Below are positions 15,625-24,334 of a stretch of DNA of 64,000 bases, one piece after another. The notes beneath the pieces are model-generated. The model saw only the letters and a program-made list of their open reading frames with translations. It did not search any database and was not told the DNA's origin. The number at the start of each line of letters is the position of its first letter. Position 1 is the stretch's first letter. Made by a program: the position numbers and the translations under genes. Source of the DNA: Pseudoalteromonas sp. OOF1S-7 (GTDB lineage: Bacteria > Pseudomonadota > Gammaproteobacteria > Enterobacterales > Alteromonadaceae); assembly GCF_022347765.1 (NCBI RefSeq), contig NZ_JAKRFZ010000008.1, positions 1 through 64,000 on the forward strand, given 5' to 3'.

Positions 15625-16255
15625 TGTATTACATCCCGGAGTGTTCTGGTTGTTGTTTTTATGCAAACTAAGAAAGCATAAAGTGAATCTCGTAACAAGA
15701 TCATCAAAAAAGGTACTAAAATAATTATTTATTATATTTGCAAATATATTCACTATCAATGACTTTTTAGTCGAATTTGTGCATGAAATTGCAGTAAAAA
15801 AAATTCTCGATAATTTGTAATTTTGTTGGTTTTTTTATCTCTGTACAGGGGTTTTTATGCGTTCTTTTGAATTAAGTATGCGGTTATTCTGTTTCTGATT
15901 TTACTTAGGATAATTTGGTCAGCAAAATAGTATGCAAAATGGTGGGAAGCTGCCCAATACCTTGCAGATCCTTTGGGGCTTTGCGATGTGTACTAATGCG
16001 CCGCAAACTGCGATAAGTCAAAAGGTGGTTAGTATTGGTTAAAAGGTGAATAAATATGCTGGTGGATTGCCCGGCCGAGCAACCGTCAATGAATAGGTTT
16101 GCAAAATCAGGGGCAGCTGAGGGGGTGATAAGCATTCCCGGGCTTGATTAGTCGGAGGCGGGTGATTGATACATCAGAAATATCGCAACAGACAAATCAG
16201 AGAAGCACTACAGCAAGTGTCAACCGGCAATCAACACTTGCTGCAAATCTGGCGG
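15625..16255. other. Long AT-rich intergenic region
   Basis: These 631 bases between the receptor start and the lectin-like gene are rich in A/T near the receptor promoter (15720-15900). An open stretch of 76 codons on the minus strand (15905-16135) has neither a ribosome site nor a recognisable protein, so I do not call it a gene. A perfect hairpin lies at 16211-16243. Confidence 0.5.
16211..16243 (-). terminator. Perfect 10-bp hairpin after the lectin-like gene
   Basis: CAGCAAGTGT (16211-16220) and ACACTTGCTG (16234-16243) are perfect complements with a 13-base loop, starting 12 bases past the stop codon on the minus strand. No U-run follows. It may protect the mRNA end or aid factor-dependent termination. 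Confidence 0.5.
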
Positions 16256-18211
16256 TTATTTTACATAGATCAACAATTGATTTTGCTCTGCACCGCTGTA
16301 CTTCGCGTGCGTATAGGGCCAAATATCAAACTTGGTCCCGTGTTGATACAGTGATGCGCCAACGGTCAAATGACTGTCAGAACGTGAGGTATGTTTTGTG
16401 CTCAATGCGATGTAAGAGTAATCGAGCCCGGTACTGCTACAACCACTGACTTCATCATGCCACAGCAGGGCTACATCAAACGGCACCGGCGGAAATGTGA
16501 GACTGGCCACCTCATTGGTTGCAACACAATTTCCGGCTAGTAGTTTATCTTTGCTGATAAACGCGACTTTCCCATGTTCGTCTATGGTCATGATCCCAAC
16601 TTGCATCGAGCTGATGATGCTGCGCCATTGCTCATCGGTCAAGACACCCGGATCTGCTGGCCGCACCTGTGTTTTTGTCGTAAGAGCATCCAGCCCATCC
16701 TTATGGTTAGCAACCAACGTCCACCCGCCGTCAAGCTCTGTCATATTACAATAGGCCTGAAATCCATTGCCTTTATACTGGCTGGATGGCTCAACATAAT
16801 AGGTGCCATTCACCGTGTTGGAGGTCTCTTTCTTTATTGATGCACAAGTAATGGCGTCTGGGCTTGGCTCTGTGGGTGGCAACTGAGTTGTATCGTTTTC
16901 AATAAACTGGCCATAATACTCGAGCTCACCAATGACGATGGCATTGTGACCATGAGTTGCATGCACAACCAGACGAATATGCTTGCCCGTGGCGGGGGAT
17001 AATAAAGTGAACTGGTTTTCGTTGACTTTATCCAGAGTAAAGGTCTCATGATCATGGAAATTGATATTATCGTCAGACACCTGAAGCGTAACGCGTCTGG
17101 GGCTCATGCCTGGGGTTACAGCACCAGTGTAGACAAAGGTTTTGAAACCTGAGATGTAGGCGGTTTTTGCAAATGAAACCTGTAACCACTGAGGTGCATT
17201 ATTTTGATAGCCTAACCAGGCACCTGAATTTGTTTTGCCGCGTGTATCGGCGTTGACGAGTGTGCCACCATTGTAGCCATCAAATGCGGCTGCTGGAATG
17301 TATGTACTATAGGTTGTGCTGGCGGTAAAGTTACTTGTGGTTAACCCATTTGTGCCATTGAGTGCGATATTACCCTGCTCGCCAGTCTGCTCTCCCGGTG
17401 TAAACGTGAGCTCGGTATCTAAAGGTACAGCGCGCAAGCTATAGGTATCACCGCCATATGAGCTGTTATCGGTAGCAAAAACGTACTCCCCAATGCGCAA
17501 TATACTGACTGATTCACGGACATGAACGGTTTCCTGATCTTTACTTTGTTCTTCCTGAATGAACAGTTGCTTGCTGCCAACCTGGATCCCCATATGGTTT
17601 AACAGCTCACTGTTGAGCACAAAGGTATCGCCATTGGTCATGTCCACGGTTTTATTCGGTGCATAAATGGCAACATAATTTACTATCTCATTGACCGAAT
17701 TACTGTTAACACTCTCAGCATAATTGAGCTGAGTTTTGAAGCTGTGTCGGGTCAGGCTGGATGAGCGAACATTAAATGCCCGGTTGGCGTTATTGGTGCC
17801 TGCTGTTAGATACAGTTTAGGTACCTCAGGGAAGGCTTCCTGGAATAACACAAATTGATTATTACTGCTTAAATCAATTTGACCCGCTTCAATAATGGTA
17901 CCGTCAGCGTATTCATAGCGCCCTTTTTCAAAAATCAGATACGGTACCTGTTCTTCGCCATGGACCCCGTCGTAATTGTCCCACTCCTTAAATGCGAGTG
18001 AGGCAGTATTGGCGGTCAGGCTGGTAACACTCACAACGCCTGGTTCTGCGTCTTTAAAAGACGGCACCCCAGTTATTAAAACGGGTTGATTAAACGCACT
18101 CATATCCAAAGTGGTTGGTAGATGATTTAGCAGCAAGGCGCCAGTGCTATGATCAGCCGCGGCCTGCGATGCAAACGACAAGGCAGCAACTAAAGCAAGT
18201 TTTTTAAACAT
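16256..18211 (-). CDS. Secreted multi-domain lectin-like protein (discoidin and fibrinogen-like)
   Basis: A 651-residue exported protein. The ATG at 18211 is chosen because AAGGA precedes it and a signal peptide follows (MFKKLALVAALSFASQAAA). Residues about 85-190 contain two stretches with the pattern of H-type lectin or similar sandwich domains. Residues about 300-440 form a discoidin (F5/8 type C) domain with GAWLGYQNNAPQWLQVSF and IRLVVHATHGH. After a Pro-rich linker (TQLPPTEPSPD) comes a region starting with CASIKKE and YCNMTELDGGWTLVANHKDG, like the fibrinogen/ficolin/intelectin fold common in animals. It stands alone, with no enzyme domain visible. A role in binding sugars on surfaces is inferred. 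Domain limits are by eye. Confidence 0.7.
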   Translation of the reverse strand: MFKKLALVAALSFASQAAADHSTGALLLNHLPTTLDMSAFNQPVLITGVPSFKDAEPGVVSVTSLTANTASLAFKEWDNYDGVHGEEQVPYLIFEKGRYEYADGTIIEAGQIDLSSNNQFVLFQEAFPEVPKLYLTAGTNNANRAFNVRSSSLTRHSFKTQLNYAESVNSNSVNEIVNYVAIYAPNKTVDMTNGDTFVLNSELLNHMGIQVGSKQLFIQEEQSKDQETVHVRESVSILRIGEYVFATDNSSYGGDTYSLRAVPLDTELTFTPGEQTGEQGNIALNGTNGLTTSNFTASTTYSTYIPAAAFDGYNGGTLVNADTRGKTNSGAWLGYQNNAPQWLQVSFAKTAYISGFKTFVYTGAVTPGMSPRRVTLQVSDDNINFHDHETFTLDKVNENQFTLLSPATGKHIRLVVHATHGHNAIVIGELEYYGQFIENDTTQLPPTEPSPDAITCASIKKETSNTVNGTYYVEPSSQYKGNGFQAYCNMTELDGGWTLVANHKDGLDALTTKTQVRPADPGVLTDEQWRSIISSMQVGIMTIDEHGKVAFISKDKLLAGNCVATNEVASLTFPPVPFDVALLWHDEVSGCSSTGLDYSYIALSTKHTSRSDSHLTVGASLYQHGTKFDIWPYTHAKYSGAEQNQLLIYVK

Positions 18212-18468
18212 GTTTTTCCTTTTTAATGAGATATTGGGTATGTTGTGCAATACCCGGCAGTGAATGCCGTAGCAATGTAATTTATTATTTAACCATGTAC
18301 ACTTGAAAGCTATATGTATTGTACTGTGGGTGCAACATAAAGGTTGCTCTGGTCATAATATCTGGGGTTTTGCTGTTAATAAAGGAATAAAGTACTAACG
18401 GAATGCACTTTGACGCGCCTTTGATTTAGGTCATACTGAGTCACAGTTAAATATTTGTGATATTCCAA

Positions 18469-19020
18469 ATGCGCCTTTTCTTTATATTTTTGCTTAGCTT
18501 AAGTTGTTATGTGTCGGCGGCTGACAGCACTGAGGTTTACCCGGGAGCGCCAGCAGCAGCCAGCGACTACGGGTTTTTGATTGGAAACTGGCAGTGCCGG
18601 TATGAGCAGCTGGACCCGCAAGGCAAAACACTTTTTTCAGCCCCATGTCGCTGGCAAGCCCAATACGCCTTTGACAATAAAATGGTGGTCGACGATTTCA
18701 GTCTGCTCGATGCTCAGGGCAAGATAACCTACGCCGGCAGAACACTGAGAACCTTTTCACTTCAGGACAATCGCTGGCATCAGGTGTTCTTACCCGTGCA
18801 AATGAACGCTACCCTGAACCCATTTACCGCACACAGAGATAACGAGGGCGTTCATCTTGAAGTGGAACAGCGTTTGCCAAATGGTGAACTACAACCTGCG
18901 CGCTTTCGTTTTAGTCAGGTAAGCGACAAGGGGTTTGTCTGGGAGAGCAGCAAGCAACTTGAAGGTAGCGAGAAGTGGTATGTTGATATGCGGATTGTGG
19001 CAGAGCGGGGTGGGAAGTAA
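18469..19020 (+). CDS. Exported protein of unknown function (DUF1579-like)
   Basis: A 183-residue protein from the ATG at 18469; a GTG four codons upstream (18457) is possible. The first 17 residues are a signal peptide ending in CYVSA. The mature part has the pattern 'FLIGNWQCRYEQ' followed by alternating strands (MVVDDFSLLDAQGKITYAGRTLRTF), similar to the lipocalin-like beta-barrel of DUF1579/heme-free nitrobindin-type proteins. Two cysteines (in WQCRY and APCRW) could form a disulfide in the periplasm. It is a single gene with no informative neighbour. The function is unknown. Confidence 0.65.
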   Translation: MRLFFIFLLSLSCYVSAADSTEVYPGAPAAASDYGFLIGNWQCRYEQLDPQGKTLFSAPCRWQAQYAFDNKMVVDDFSLLDAQGKITYAGRTLRTFSLQDNRWHQVFLPVQMNATLNPFTAHRDNEGVHLEVEQRLPNGELQPARFRFSQVSDKGFVWESSKQLEGSEKWYVDMRIVAERGGK

Positions 19021-19151
19021 GCGGATGTTTATGTTGGAACGCTTGAGTGTGATTTGAATTAGCTTTATTTGGTGCTCAGTTGCAGCTAAGCCAAAAGGGC
19101 ACTAAGTTTAATTTTGGCCGTACTCAATCAGACTCAGTAAGGAACAGCAAG

Positions 19152-19520
19152 ATGACGAACTTCAATAAACGCCTCAATGAGCTGGATCTCAGCAAAGTAA
19201 TACACAGATTAAAAGCCACAACAGGTGCAACAAATGACCAGTGTGAGTTGGCCGAAACACTGTACAGACAATTTCTCACCCAGAAAGCTAGGTACCCCAA
19301 TACTCAGATAGCCCCGCCACAAGTTGCCGATGATGTGTGGCATGAACATCTTACGGATACGGTTTCGTATCATAACGATTGTAATGCCTTGTTTGGCGAG
19401 TACTTGCATCATATTCCCGATGAGGACAATCAAGAAGCATGGCAGACGGCTGTCCGCCTATATCAGTCAGAGTTTAATGTTGATGTGAGTGGTTTGGAAG
19501 CTGCAGGGTGTAGAGTCTGA
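19152..19520 (+). CDS. Small protein with GRDP-type WHxHL motif
   Basis: A 122-residue cytoplasmic protein. The ATG at 19152 has AAGGA 8 bases before it; the open frame extends upstream without support. The central block DDVWHEHLTDTVSYHNDCNALFGEYLHHIP... (about 66-95) matches the 'VDEVWHxHIxxTxxYxxDCxxLFGxxLHH' motif of the glycine-rich-domain-containing protein family found in plants, fungi and bacteria. The conserved His and Cys suggest metal or cofactor binding, but no activity is established as far as I know. It lies between unrelated genes in a region of lower GC. Confidence 0.65.
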   Translation: MTNFNKRLNELDLSKVIHRLKATTGATNDQCELAETLYRQFLTQKARYPNTQIAPPQVADDVWHEHLTDTVSYHNDCNALFGEYLHHIPDEDNQEAWQTAVRLYQSEFNVDVSGLEAAGCRV

Positions 19521-19673
19521 CTTTAATTATCCAAATATTTAGGTTGCCCTCATACAAGTAAATATATTAGTTATGGTATTTAACTATATAGCCAAGTAGT
19601 TTTTTTCAAGATAACGGGAATGATTAATTTCCTCGAAATTGACATAAAGAAGCAAGTGAGCAAGGAGCGAAAA

Positions 19674-20561
19674 ATGACTTTAGCTGTGGCACATCAAGAG
19701 GGTGCAATTTTACGACTGATTGCTGATATGAGGATTAATGATGAAAGAGCTTTTGCTGATTCTAGAAACAACATTTATAAAAGCAAGATTAAAGCAATTA
19801 TTCTTCATCCAAAAATCGCATTTTCTTATGCCAATAAAGTAGCGCCAGCAGAAGAAGCAATCCAACAGCTTTTCAAAGACTTGTTCCGAATGGGAAGTAT
19901 ACATATCAGTAGAGTTTGCGATGTTTTGCTGTGCAGTCACAAAGATAGCAATGAAGGTACAGATTTTCTAATATGTGACGGGGTTAATAGTGAGATCTTA
20001 CAGATTAAAGATGGAAAACTAAATCGGAATGGCCGATATATAGGAGATCACTTGGGCTTTGAAAAGTACCAAGAACAGTTTGTAACAAGCCGTGATAATA
20101 ATCTTAACACACGAATGATGGATTCAATGAAGTCTGTCATCGACAATACTGCTGTGGAAAGTGTCGGAGGCTATGAAACTTTAGTTACGAACAAAGAGGC
20201 ATATGGATTTCAATATTCTGAGTGCGCCGTAGTCGGAAGGGAGCGAGAGGTAACAATAGATATTCCTGTGCAAGGCGCTAAAGTAATTGTACCATTTGGA
20301 ACTGTTGAAGAAGGAACAGGCACCGTCATTCAATTTGCTGGTTGTTGTATTAAAAGTGAATATTTAAGAGCGACAGGCTTTTACTCAGCAGGAACAACCA
20401 AAGGCCTACTGTTTTTGCCATGGATTTCGATTGACCCATTGATCGTTGAATGCTCGGATGGGAAGAGCTTTATTGAAAATGCAAAAAAAGAATATGGTGT
20501 TGGGCTAAATGGCTATGATTATGACGGGAGTGCCGGATTAGTAAGAATTAGTAGCTTTTAA
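19674..20561 (+). CDS. Orphan protein with a possible proteasome-like (Ntn-hydrolase) N-terminus
   Basis: A 295-residue protein. The ATG at 19674 is chosen because AAGGAG lies 6 bases before it; an ATG at 19620 lacks a good site. After Met removal the chain would begin with Thr (TLAVAHQEGAILRLIADMRI). Counting from that Thr, an Asp stands at 17 and lysines at 35 and 37, followed by IKAIILHPKIAFSYAN. This recalls the proteasome beta/HslV pattern of Thr1, Asp17, Lys33 and the following strands. Codon use is more A/T-rich than that of the neighbours, consistent with recent gain. It has no partner gene. The fold assignment is inference; I do not recognise the family. Confidence 0.6.
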   Translation: MTLAVAHQEGAILRLIADMRINDERAFADSRNNIYKSKIKAIILHPKIAFSYANKVAPAEEAIQQLFKDLFRMGSIHISRVCDVLLCSHKDSNEGTDFLICDGVNSEILQIKDGKLNRNGRYIGDHLGFEKYQEQFVTSRDNNLNTRMMDSMKSVIDNTAVESVGGYETLVTNKEAYGFQYSECAVVGREREVTIDIPVQGAKVIVPFGTVEEGTGTVIQFAGCCIKSEYLRATGFYSAGTTKGLLFLPWISIDPLIVECSDGKSFIENAKKEYGVGLNGYDYDGSAGLVRISSF

Positions 20562-20848
20562 TCATAGAATACATTAAACCGAGCTAGGATAGACTTATCA
20601 TAATGCCTGAATCTAAGCAGTGCCTTAAAGGTCTGAGTGCATAGCACAGAAAATGCAAACATCACTCCAAGTCGAAGCTGCTTGACAACGCGCAATTACG
20701 CATTGGTACCCTCTGCCACTTGGTGATAAAATTTGGCTTACAAGCATTGTGGTCTCGTCAAATCCAAACTGTGACCAACACTGAGACCAGAAAGTAAAAA
20801 AGAGAATGTCTCAGAAAAACCATTTGAAATTTAAAGGCTTTTTATTCT

Positions 20849-21613
20849 ATGTGTGAACTTTTGGGCATGTCTGCCAATGTACCCACGGATATTTGTTTTA
20901 GTTTTTCCGGGTTGCTGGAGCGTGGGGGGAATACCGGGCCGCATAAGGACGGCTGGGGGATCACTTTTTATGAGGGCAAGGGATGTCGGACGTTTAAGGA
21001 TCCTGAGCCGAGCTGCCAGTCGGAAATTGCCAAGCTGGTAAAAGCGTATCCGATTAAAAGTGTGTCGGTGATCAGCCATATCCGCCAGGGCAACCGGGGC
21101 AGAACCTGTCTTGAGAATACCCATCCGTTTACCCGTGAGCTGTGGGGCAGGGAGATCACCTATGCTCACAACGGCCAATTGTCTAACTACAAAGATCTGA
21201 CTACTGAGTTTTATAAGCCGGTGGGTAATACCGACAGCGAGCTGGCATTTTGCTGGATTTTGGACAAGATCCGTGAAAAATACCCGAAACGGCCAAAAAA
21301 CATGGCGACCGTGTTTCGCTATGTTGCCAAGCTGGCGAAAACCCTGATGGACAAAGGGGTTTTTAATATGCTGCTGACCGATGGCGTATTTGTGCTGGCG
21401 TACTGCTCTAACAATTTGCACTGGATCACCCGCCGTGCACCGTTTGGTAAGGCAACCTTAATTGATGCGGATATGGTGGTGGATTTTCAAAAAGAAACTA
21501 CCCCGGATGACGTGGTGACTGTGATTGCAACCCGGCCGCTGACCAATGACGAGGAGTGGACCAAAATGGAACCGGGCGAGTATGTGCTCTTTAAGCTTGG
21601 AGAAAAAATATAG
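20849..21613 (+). CDS. Class II glutamine amidotransferase (YafJ-like)
   Basis: A 254-residue protein of the Ntn-type glutamine amidotransferases. Cys2 directly follows the initiator Met (MCELLGMSANVP), so it becomes the N-terminal nucleophile. The block AHIRQGNRG-like SHIRQGNRGRTCLENTHPF and the ELWGREITYAHNGQLSNY motif are conserved in YafJ proteins and in GatD-like synthetases' glutaminase parts. There is no synthase domain, so the acceptor of the ammonia or glutamyl group is unknown. The length is usual for YafJ. It is followed by a strong bidirectional terminator. Confidence 0.85.
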   Translation: MCELLGMSANVPTDICFSFSGLLERGGNTGPHKDGWGITFYEGKGCRTFKDPEPSCQSEIAKLVKAYPIKSVSVISHIRQGNRGRTCLENTHPFTRELWGREITYAHNGQLSNYKDLTTEFYKPVGNTDSELAFCWILDKIREKYPKRPKNMATVFRYVAKLAKTLMDKGVFNMLLTDGVFVLAYCSNNLHWITRRAPFGKATLIDADMVVDFQKETTPDDVVTVIATRPLTNDEEWTKMEPGEYVLFKLGEKI

Positions 21614-21652
21614 CGCCTACCAGTGAAGCTCATTCTCTGAGTTAACGATATT

Positions 21653-21681
21653 AAAAAAGCCCTGAAAATCAGGGCTTTTTT
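21653..21681. terminator. Bidirectional terminator
   Basis: AAAAAAGCCCTGAAAATCAG followed by GGCTTTTTT: a GCCCTG/CAGGGC stem flanked by A6 and T6. It can stop transcripts of both the amidotransferase gene (+) and the DUF3108 gene (-). Confidence 0.9.
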
Positions 21682-21689
21682 AATGCTTT

Positions 21690-22460
21690 TTATTGCTTTG
21701 GCTTTTCTGCATCAAAGCTTTTTAGCTGGATCATAAACTGCTCCACGCCATCTTTGCCTTTAAACATTTGTACCACTGAGTAGTGGTAGGCGGGTGCCAG
21801 CCAGGCCATTGCCTGGCGCTTGTCGTTGTCGTACAGGCGCTTTACCTTAATGGTTTCGACATTGCCGACGGGTAAGGTGATAGTCTCCGGTCCCACGACT
21901 TCAAAGTCATAGCTGCGCACATTGCCATTTTTATCGACAATGGGATAGCTCATTTTAGTTTTACCGGCTTTTACGTCATTACGCAGTTGGATCTGGTACG
22001 ATAAAACATCGTGGCGTTTTTCGCTCCAGTCGGCATTGATGGGGTATTTTTCGTCGTCCTTAAAGAGTTGCTTATTTTCTCTGTCGAAACGGATCTTATA
22101 ATTCTTGTCTGGCCCGGTGCCTTCACGCTTCAGCGTGTACAGCAGTGGTTTTGGCATCTTATCATGGTACGTAAACAGCGAGTTTTCCATTCGCTCATCG
22201 GAAAAAATCATCCATTTGATGTTACTTTCGTAATTCAATGAGTAGGTGTCGTTTGAGACTTTTGACAGCTCTCTGATGGCATTGCCATGTACTTCGCCCT
22301 TGCGTAGTACGTCATATTCTGCCCGGTATGGGACAAGATCACTGGCGAACAGGGAAGAAGAGAAAACAGCGCTTAAACCTAATAGTAAAGCGCTGTATTT
22401 TTTATTCTTCTGGGTAGGTTGCGCCTTGAGCTGGAAGGGGGTGATTGTCAAAAACGGCAT
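21690..22460 (-). CDS. DUF3108 periplasmic protein
   Basis: A 256-residue protein with a long n-region and an export signal (KKYSALLLGLSAVFSSSLFA). The mature part (ASDLVPYRAEYDVLRKGEVHG onward) fits DUF3108, a beta-rich envelope family often downstream of purN. The ATG at 22460 lies inside the purN coding region, giving a 59-base overlap. It is the only ATG ahead of the signal, and GGAAG stands 6 bases upstream of it. Co-transcription with purM-purN is very likely. The function of the family is not established to my knowledge; an outer-membrane or lipid-related role is speculation. Confidence 0.75.
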   Translation of the reverse strand: MPFLTITPFQLKAQPTQKNKKYSALLLGLSAVFSSSLFASDLVPYRAEYDVLRKGEVHGNAIRELSKVSNDTYSLNYESNIKWMIFSDERMENSLFTYHDKMPKPLLYTLKREGTGPDKNYKIRFDRENKQLFKDDEKYPINADWSEKRHDVLSYQIQLRNDVKAGKTKMSYPIVDKNGNVRSYDFEVVGPETITLPVGNVETIKVKRLYDNDKRQAMAWLAPAYHYSVVQMFKGKDGVEQFMIQLKSFDAEKPKQ

Positions 22461-23064
22461 AGTCTGCTTCCATTGTTAGTCTGTGTTCGCTGAACCACTT
22501 GACCACCAAAGGATAGATTATATGTTCTTGTTCATGAACCCGCTGTGACAGCGTGTGCGCAGTATCATCAGCCAGGATTGGTACCTTAGCTTGTACGATG
22601 ACCGGTCCACCATCTAGTTCTTCTGTCACGAAGTGAACACTGGCGCCATGAAACGTTTCTTTTGCATCAATCGCTCTTTGGTGGGTATTCAGCCCTTGGT
22701 ACTTAGGCAACAAAGAAGGATGAATGTTCAACATTTTTCCTTTAAATTTTTGCACTAAGTCTGCGGTTAGAATACGCATAAATCCAGCTAATACAACTAA
22801 ATCTGGATTATAAGAGTCAATTAATTGTGCTAAACGTTGGTCATAGGCTTCGCGGCTGTCAAAGTCTTTATGACTTAATACTTGCGTGTCAATGTCCGCG
22901 TGCTGGGCTCTTTGCAGCCCGTACGCGTTAGCTTTATTACTGATGACGGCACAGATCTCGCCATTGATGTCGTTGCGCTGACAACTGTCCATAATGGCCT
23001 GCAAATTAGAGCCACTACCAGAGATCAGCACAACAATACGAATTGGAGATCGCTTGGGTGCCAT
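22402..23064 (-). CDS. purN: Phosphoribosylglycinamide formyltransferase 1
   Basis: A 220-residue enzyme that adds a formyl group from 10-formyl-THF to GAR in purine synthesis. Seen are the phosphate-binding loop ISGSGSNLQAIMD near the N-terminus, NIHPSLLPKYQG with the catalytic Asn and His, and ELDGGPVI with the catalytic Asp. The length is slightly above the E. coli enzyme's 212 residues. Its start ATG overlaps the purM stop codon by one base (TAATG), the usual coupled arrangement. The 3' end overlaps the DUF3108 gene. Confidence 0.95.
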   Translation of the reverse strand: MAPKRSPIRIVVLISGSGSNLQAIMDSCQRNDINGEICAVISNKANAYGLQRAQHADIDTQVLSHKDFDSREAYDQRLAQLIDSYNPDLVVLAGFMRILTADLVQKFKGKMLNIHPSLLPKYQGLNTHQRAIDAKETFHGASVHFVTEELDGGPVIVQAKVPILADDTAHTLSQRVHEQEHIIYPLVVKWFSEHRLTMEADYAVFDNHPLPAQGATYPEE

Positions 23065-24116
23065 TACTCGGCACCACCCAGGATTTCAACTTGCTCTTCG
23101 CCTGCATTTGCAGCCTGAATCTCACCAATGTGCCAGGCGTTTTCGCCCTGTGCTTTTAGGATCTCCAGGCTCTGCGCTAGCTTGTCGGCTGGTACTACCA
23201 GGATCATGCCTACACCACAGTTAAAGGTGCGGTACATTTCATGGGTACTGATGTTGCCGTTTTCCTGTAGCCAGTTAAATACAGCAGGCCATTCCCAGCT
23301 GTCGCCTTTTACAACGGCTTTGGCGGATTCTGGCAATACGCGCGGGATGTTTTCCCAGAAACCACCACCTGTGATGTGCGACAGGGCATGTACGTCTACT
23401 TCTTTCAGCAGTTCCAGAATCGGCTTAACGTAGATACGCGTTGGCTCAAGCAGGTGTTCAGACAGGGGTTTGCCTGCAAACTCTTCGTTGGTATCTGCAC
23501 CAGATACTTCCAGTACTTTGCGGATCAGCGAGTAACCGTTTGAATGTGGACCGCTTGAAGCCAGTGCGATCAGCTGATCACCTTCGGCGACTTTAGTGCC
23601 ATCAATGATTTTAGACTTTTCAACCACACCGGTACAAAAACCGGCCATGTCGTAGTCTTCGCCTTCGTACATGCCAGGCATTTCAGCCGTTTCACCGCCG
23701 ATCAGGGCACAGCCTGCCAGTTCACAACCCGTACCGATGCCTGTGACAACGTCGGCAGCAGTATCTACATCCAGCTTACCTGTTGCGTAATAGTCAAGGA
23801 AAAATAGGGGTTCAGCACCTTGAACTATCAAATCGTTTACACACATGGCAACCAGGTCGATACCCACGGTATCGTGCTTTTTAAGATCGATGGCAAGACG
23901 TAGTTTAGTACCCACACCATCTGTGCCAGCAACTAAGACAGGCTCTTTATATCCGGTTGGTAGTTCGCATAATGCGCCAAAGCCGCCAATACCGCCCATC
24001 ACTTCAGGGCGACGCGTCTTTTTAACTACCCCTTTAATGCGCTCAACCAATGCATTGCCCGCATCGATATCAACGCCTGCGTCTTTATAGCTCAGAGACT
24101 GTTTTTGTTCGCTCAC
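23064..24116 (-). CDS. purM: Phosphoribosylformylglycinamidine cyclo-ligase (AIR synthetase)
   Basis: A 350-residue enzyme of the PurM/ATP-grasp-like fold that closes the imidazole ring in purine synthesis. Typical blocks are [13 protein letters not shown] at the start, [41 protein letters not shown] and [15 protein letters not shown]. The start is a GTG with GAGGA 8 bases ahead. It is the first gene of a purM-purN-DUF3108 unit. No PurR box was obvious in the 218 bases upstream. Confidence 0.95.
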   Translation of the reverse strand: MSEQKQSLSYKDAGVDIDAGNALVERIKGVVKKTRRPEVMGGIGGFGALCELPTGYKEPVLVAGTDGVGTKLRLAIDLKKHDTVGIDLVAMCVNDLIVQGAEPLFFLDYYATGKLDVDTAADVVTGIGTGCELAGCALIGGETAEMPGMYEGEDYDMAGFCTGVVEKSKIIDGTKVAEGDQLIALASSGPHSNGYSLIRKVLEVSGADTNEEFAGKPLSEHLLEPTRIYVKPILELLKEVDVHALSHITGGGFWENIPRVLPESAKAVVKGDSWEWPAVFNWLQENGNISTHEMYRTFNCGVGMILVVPADKLAQSLEILKAQGENAWHIGEIQAANAGEEQVEILGGAE

Positions 24117-24334
24117 AGGTTTTCCTCAAAAATAACAGAATGGATTTGCTTAGAAACGCGCGTATTTTACATCAAATGCGCGAGTGCGGCTAGTCGATTT
24201 GGTCCGCACACACATAGATATCGCGTGCAGGGTAACGACACAAAATGAACTCTCAGTGCTTAGCTGTACCTGCTATGAGCAACGCATGAAGGGGATTTCT
24301 TCACTATACTGATTACATTTTAGTATGTCTGAAT

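Noticed and set aside
15625-15759. A longer N-terminus for the TonB receptor
   Set aside because: The extra 45 residues are A/T-rich and would hide the signal peptide inside the protein.
15905-16135. A 76-codon open frame on the minus strand
   Set aside because: No ribosome site and no recognisable composition; it lies in an A/T-rich spacer.
20562-20848. A possible small RNA or gene in the 287-base gap
   Set aside because: No promoter-terminator pair, conserved motif or credible frame could be seen.
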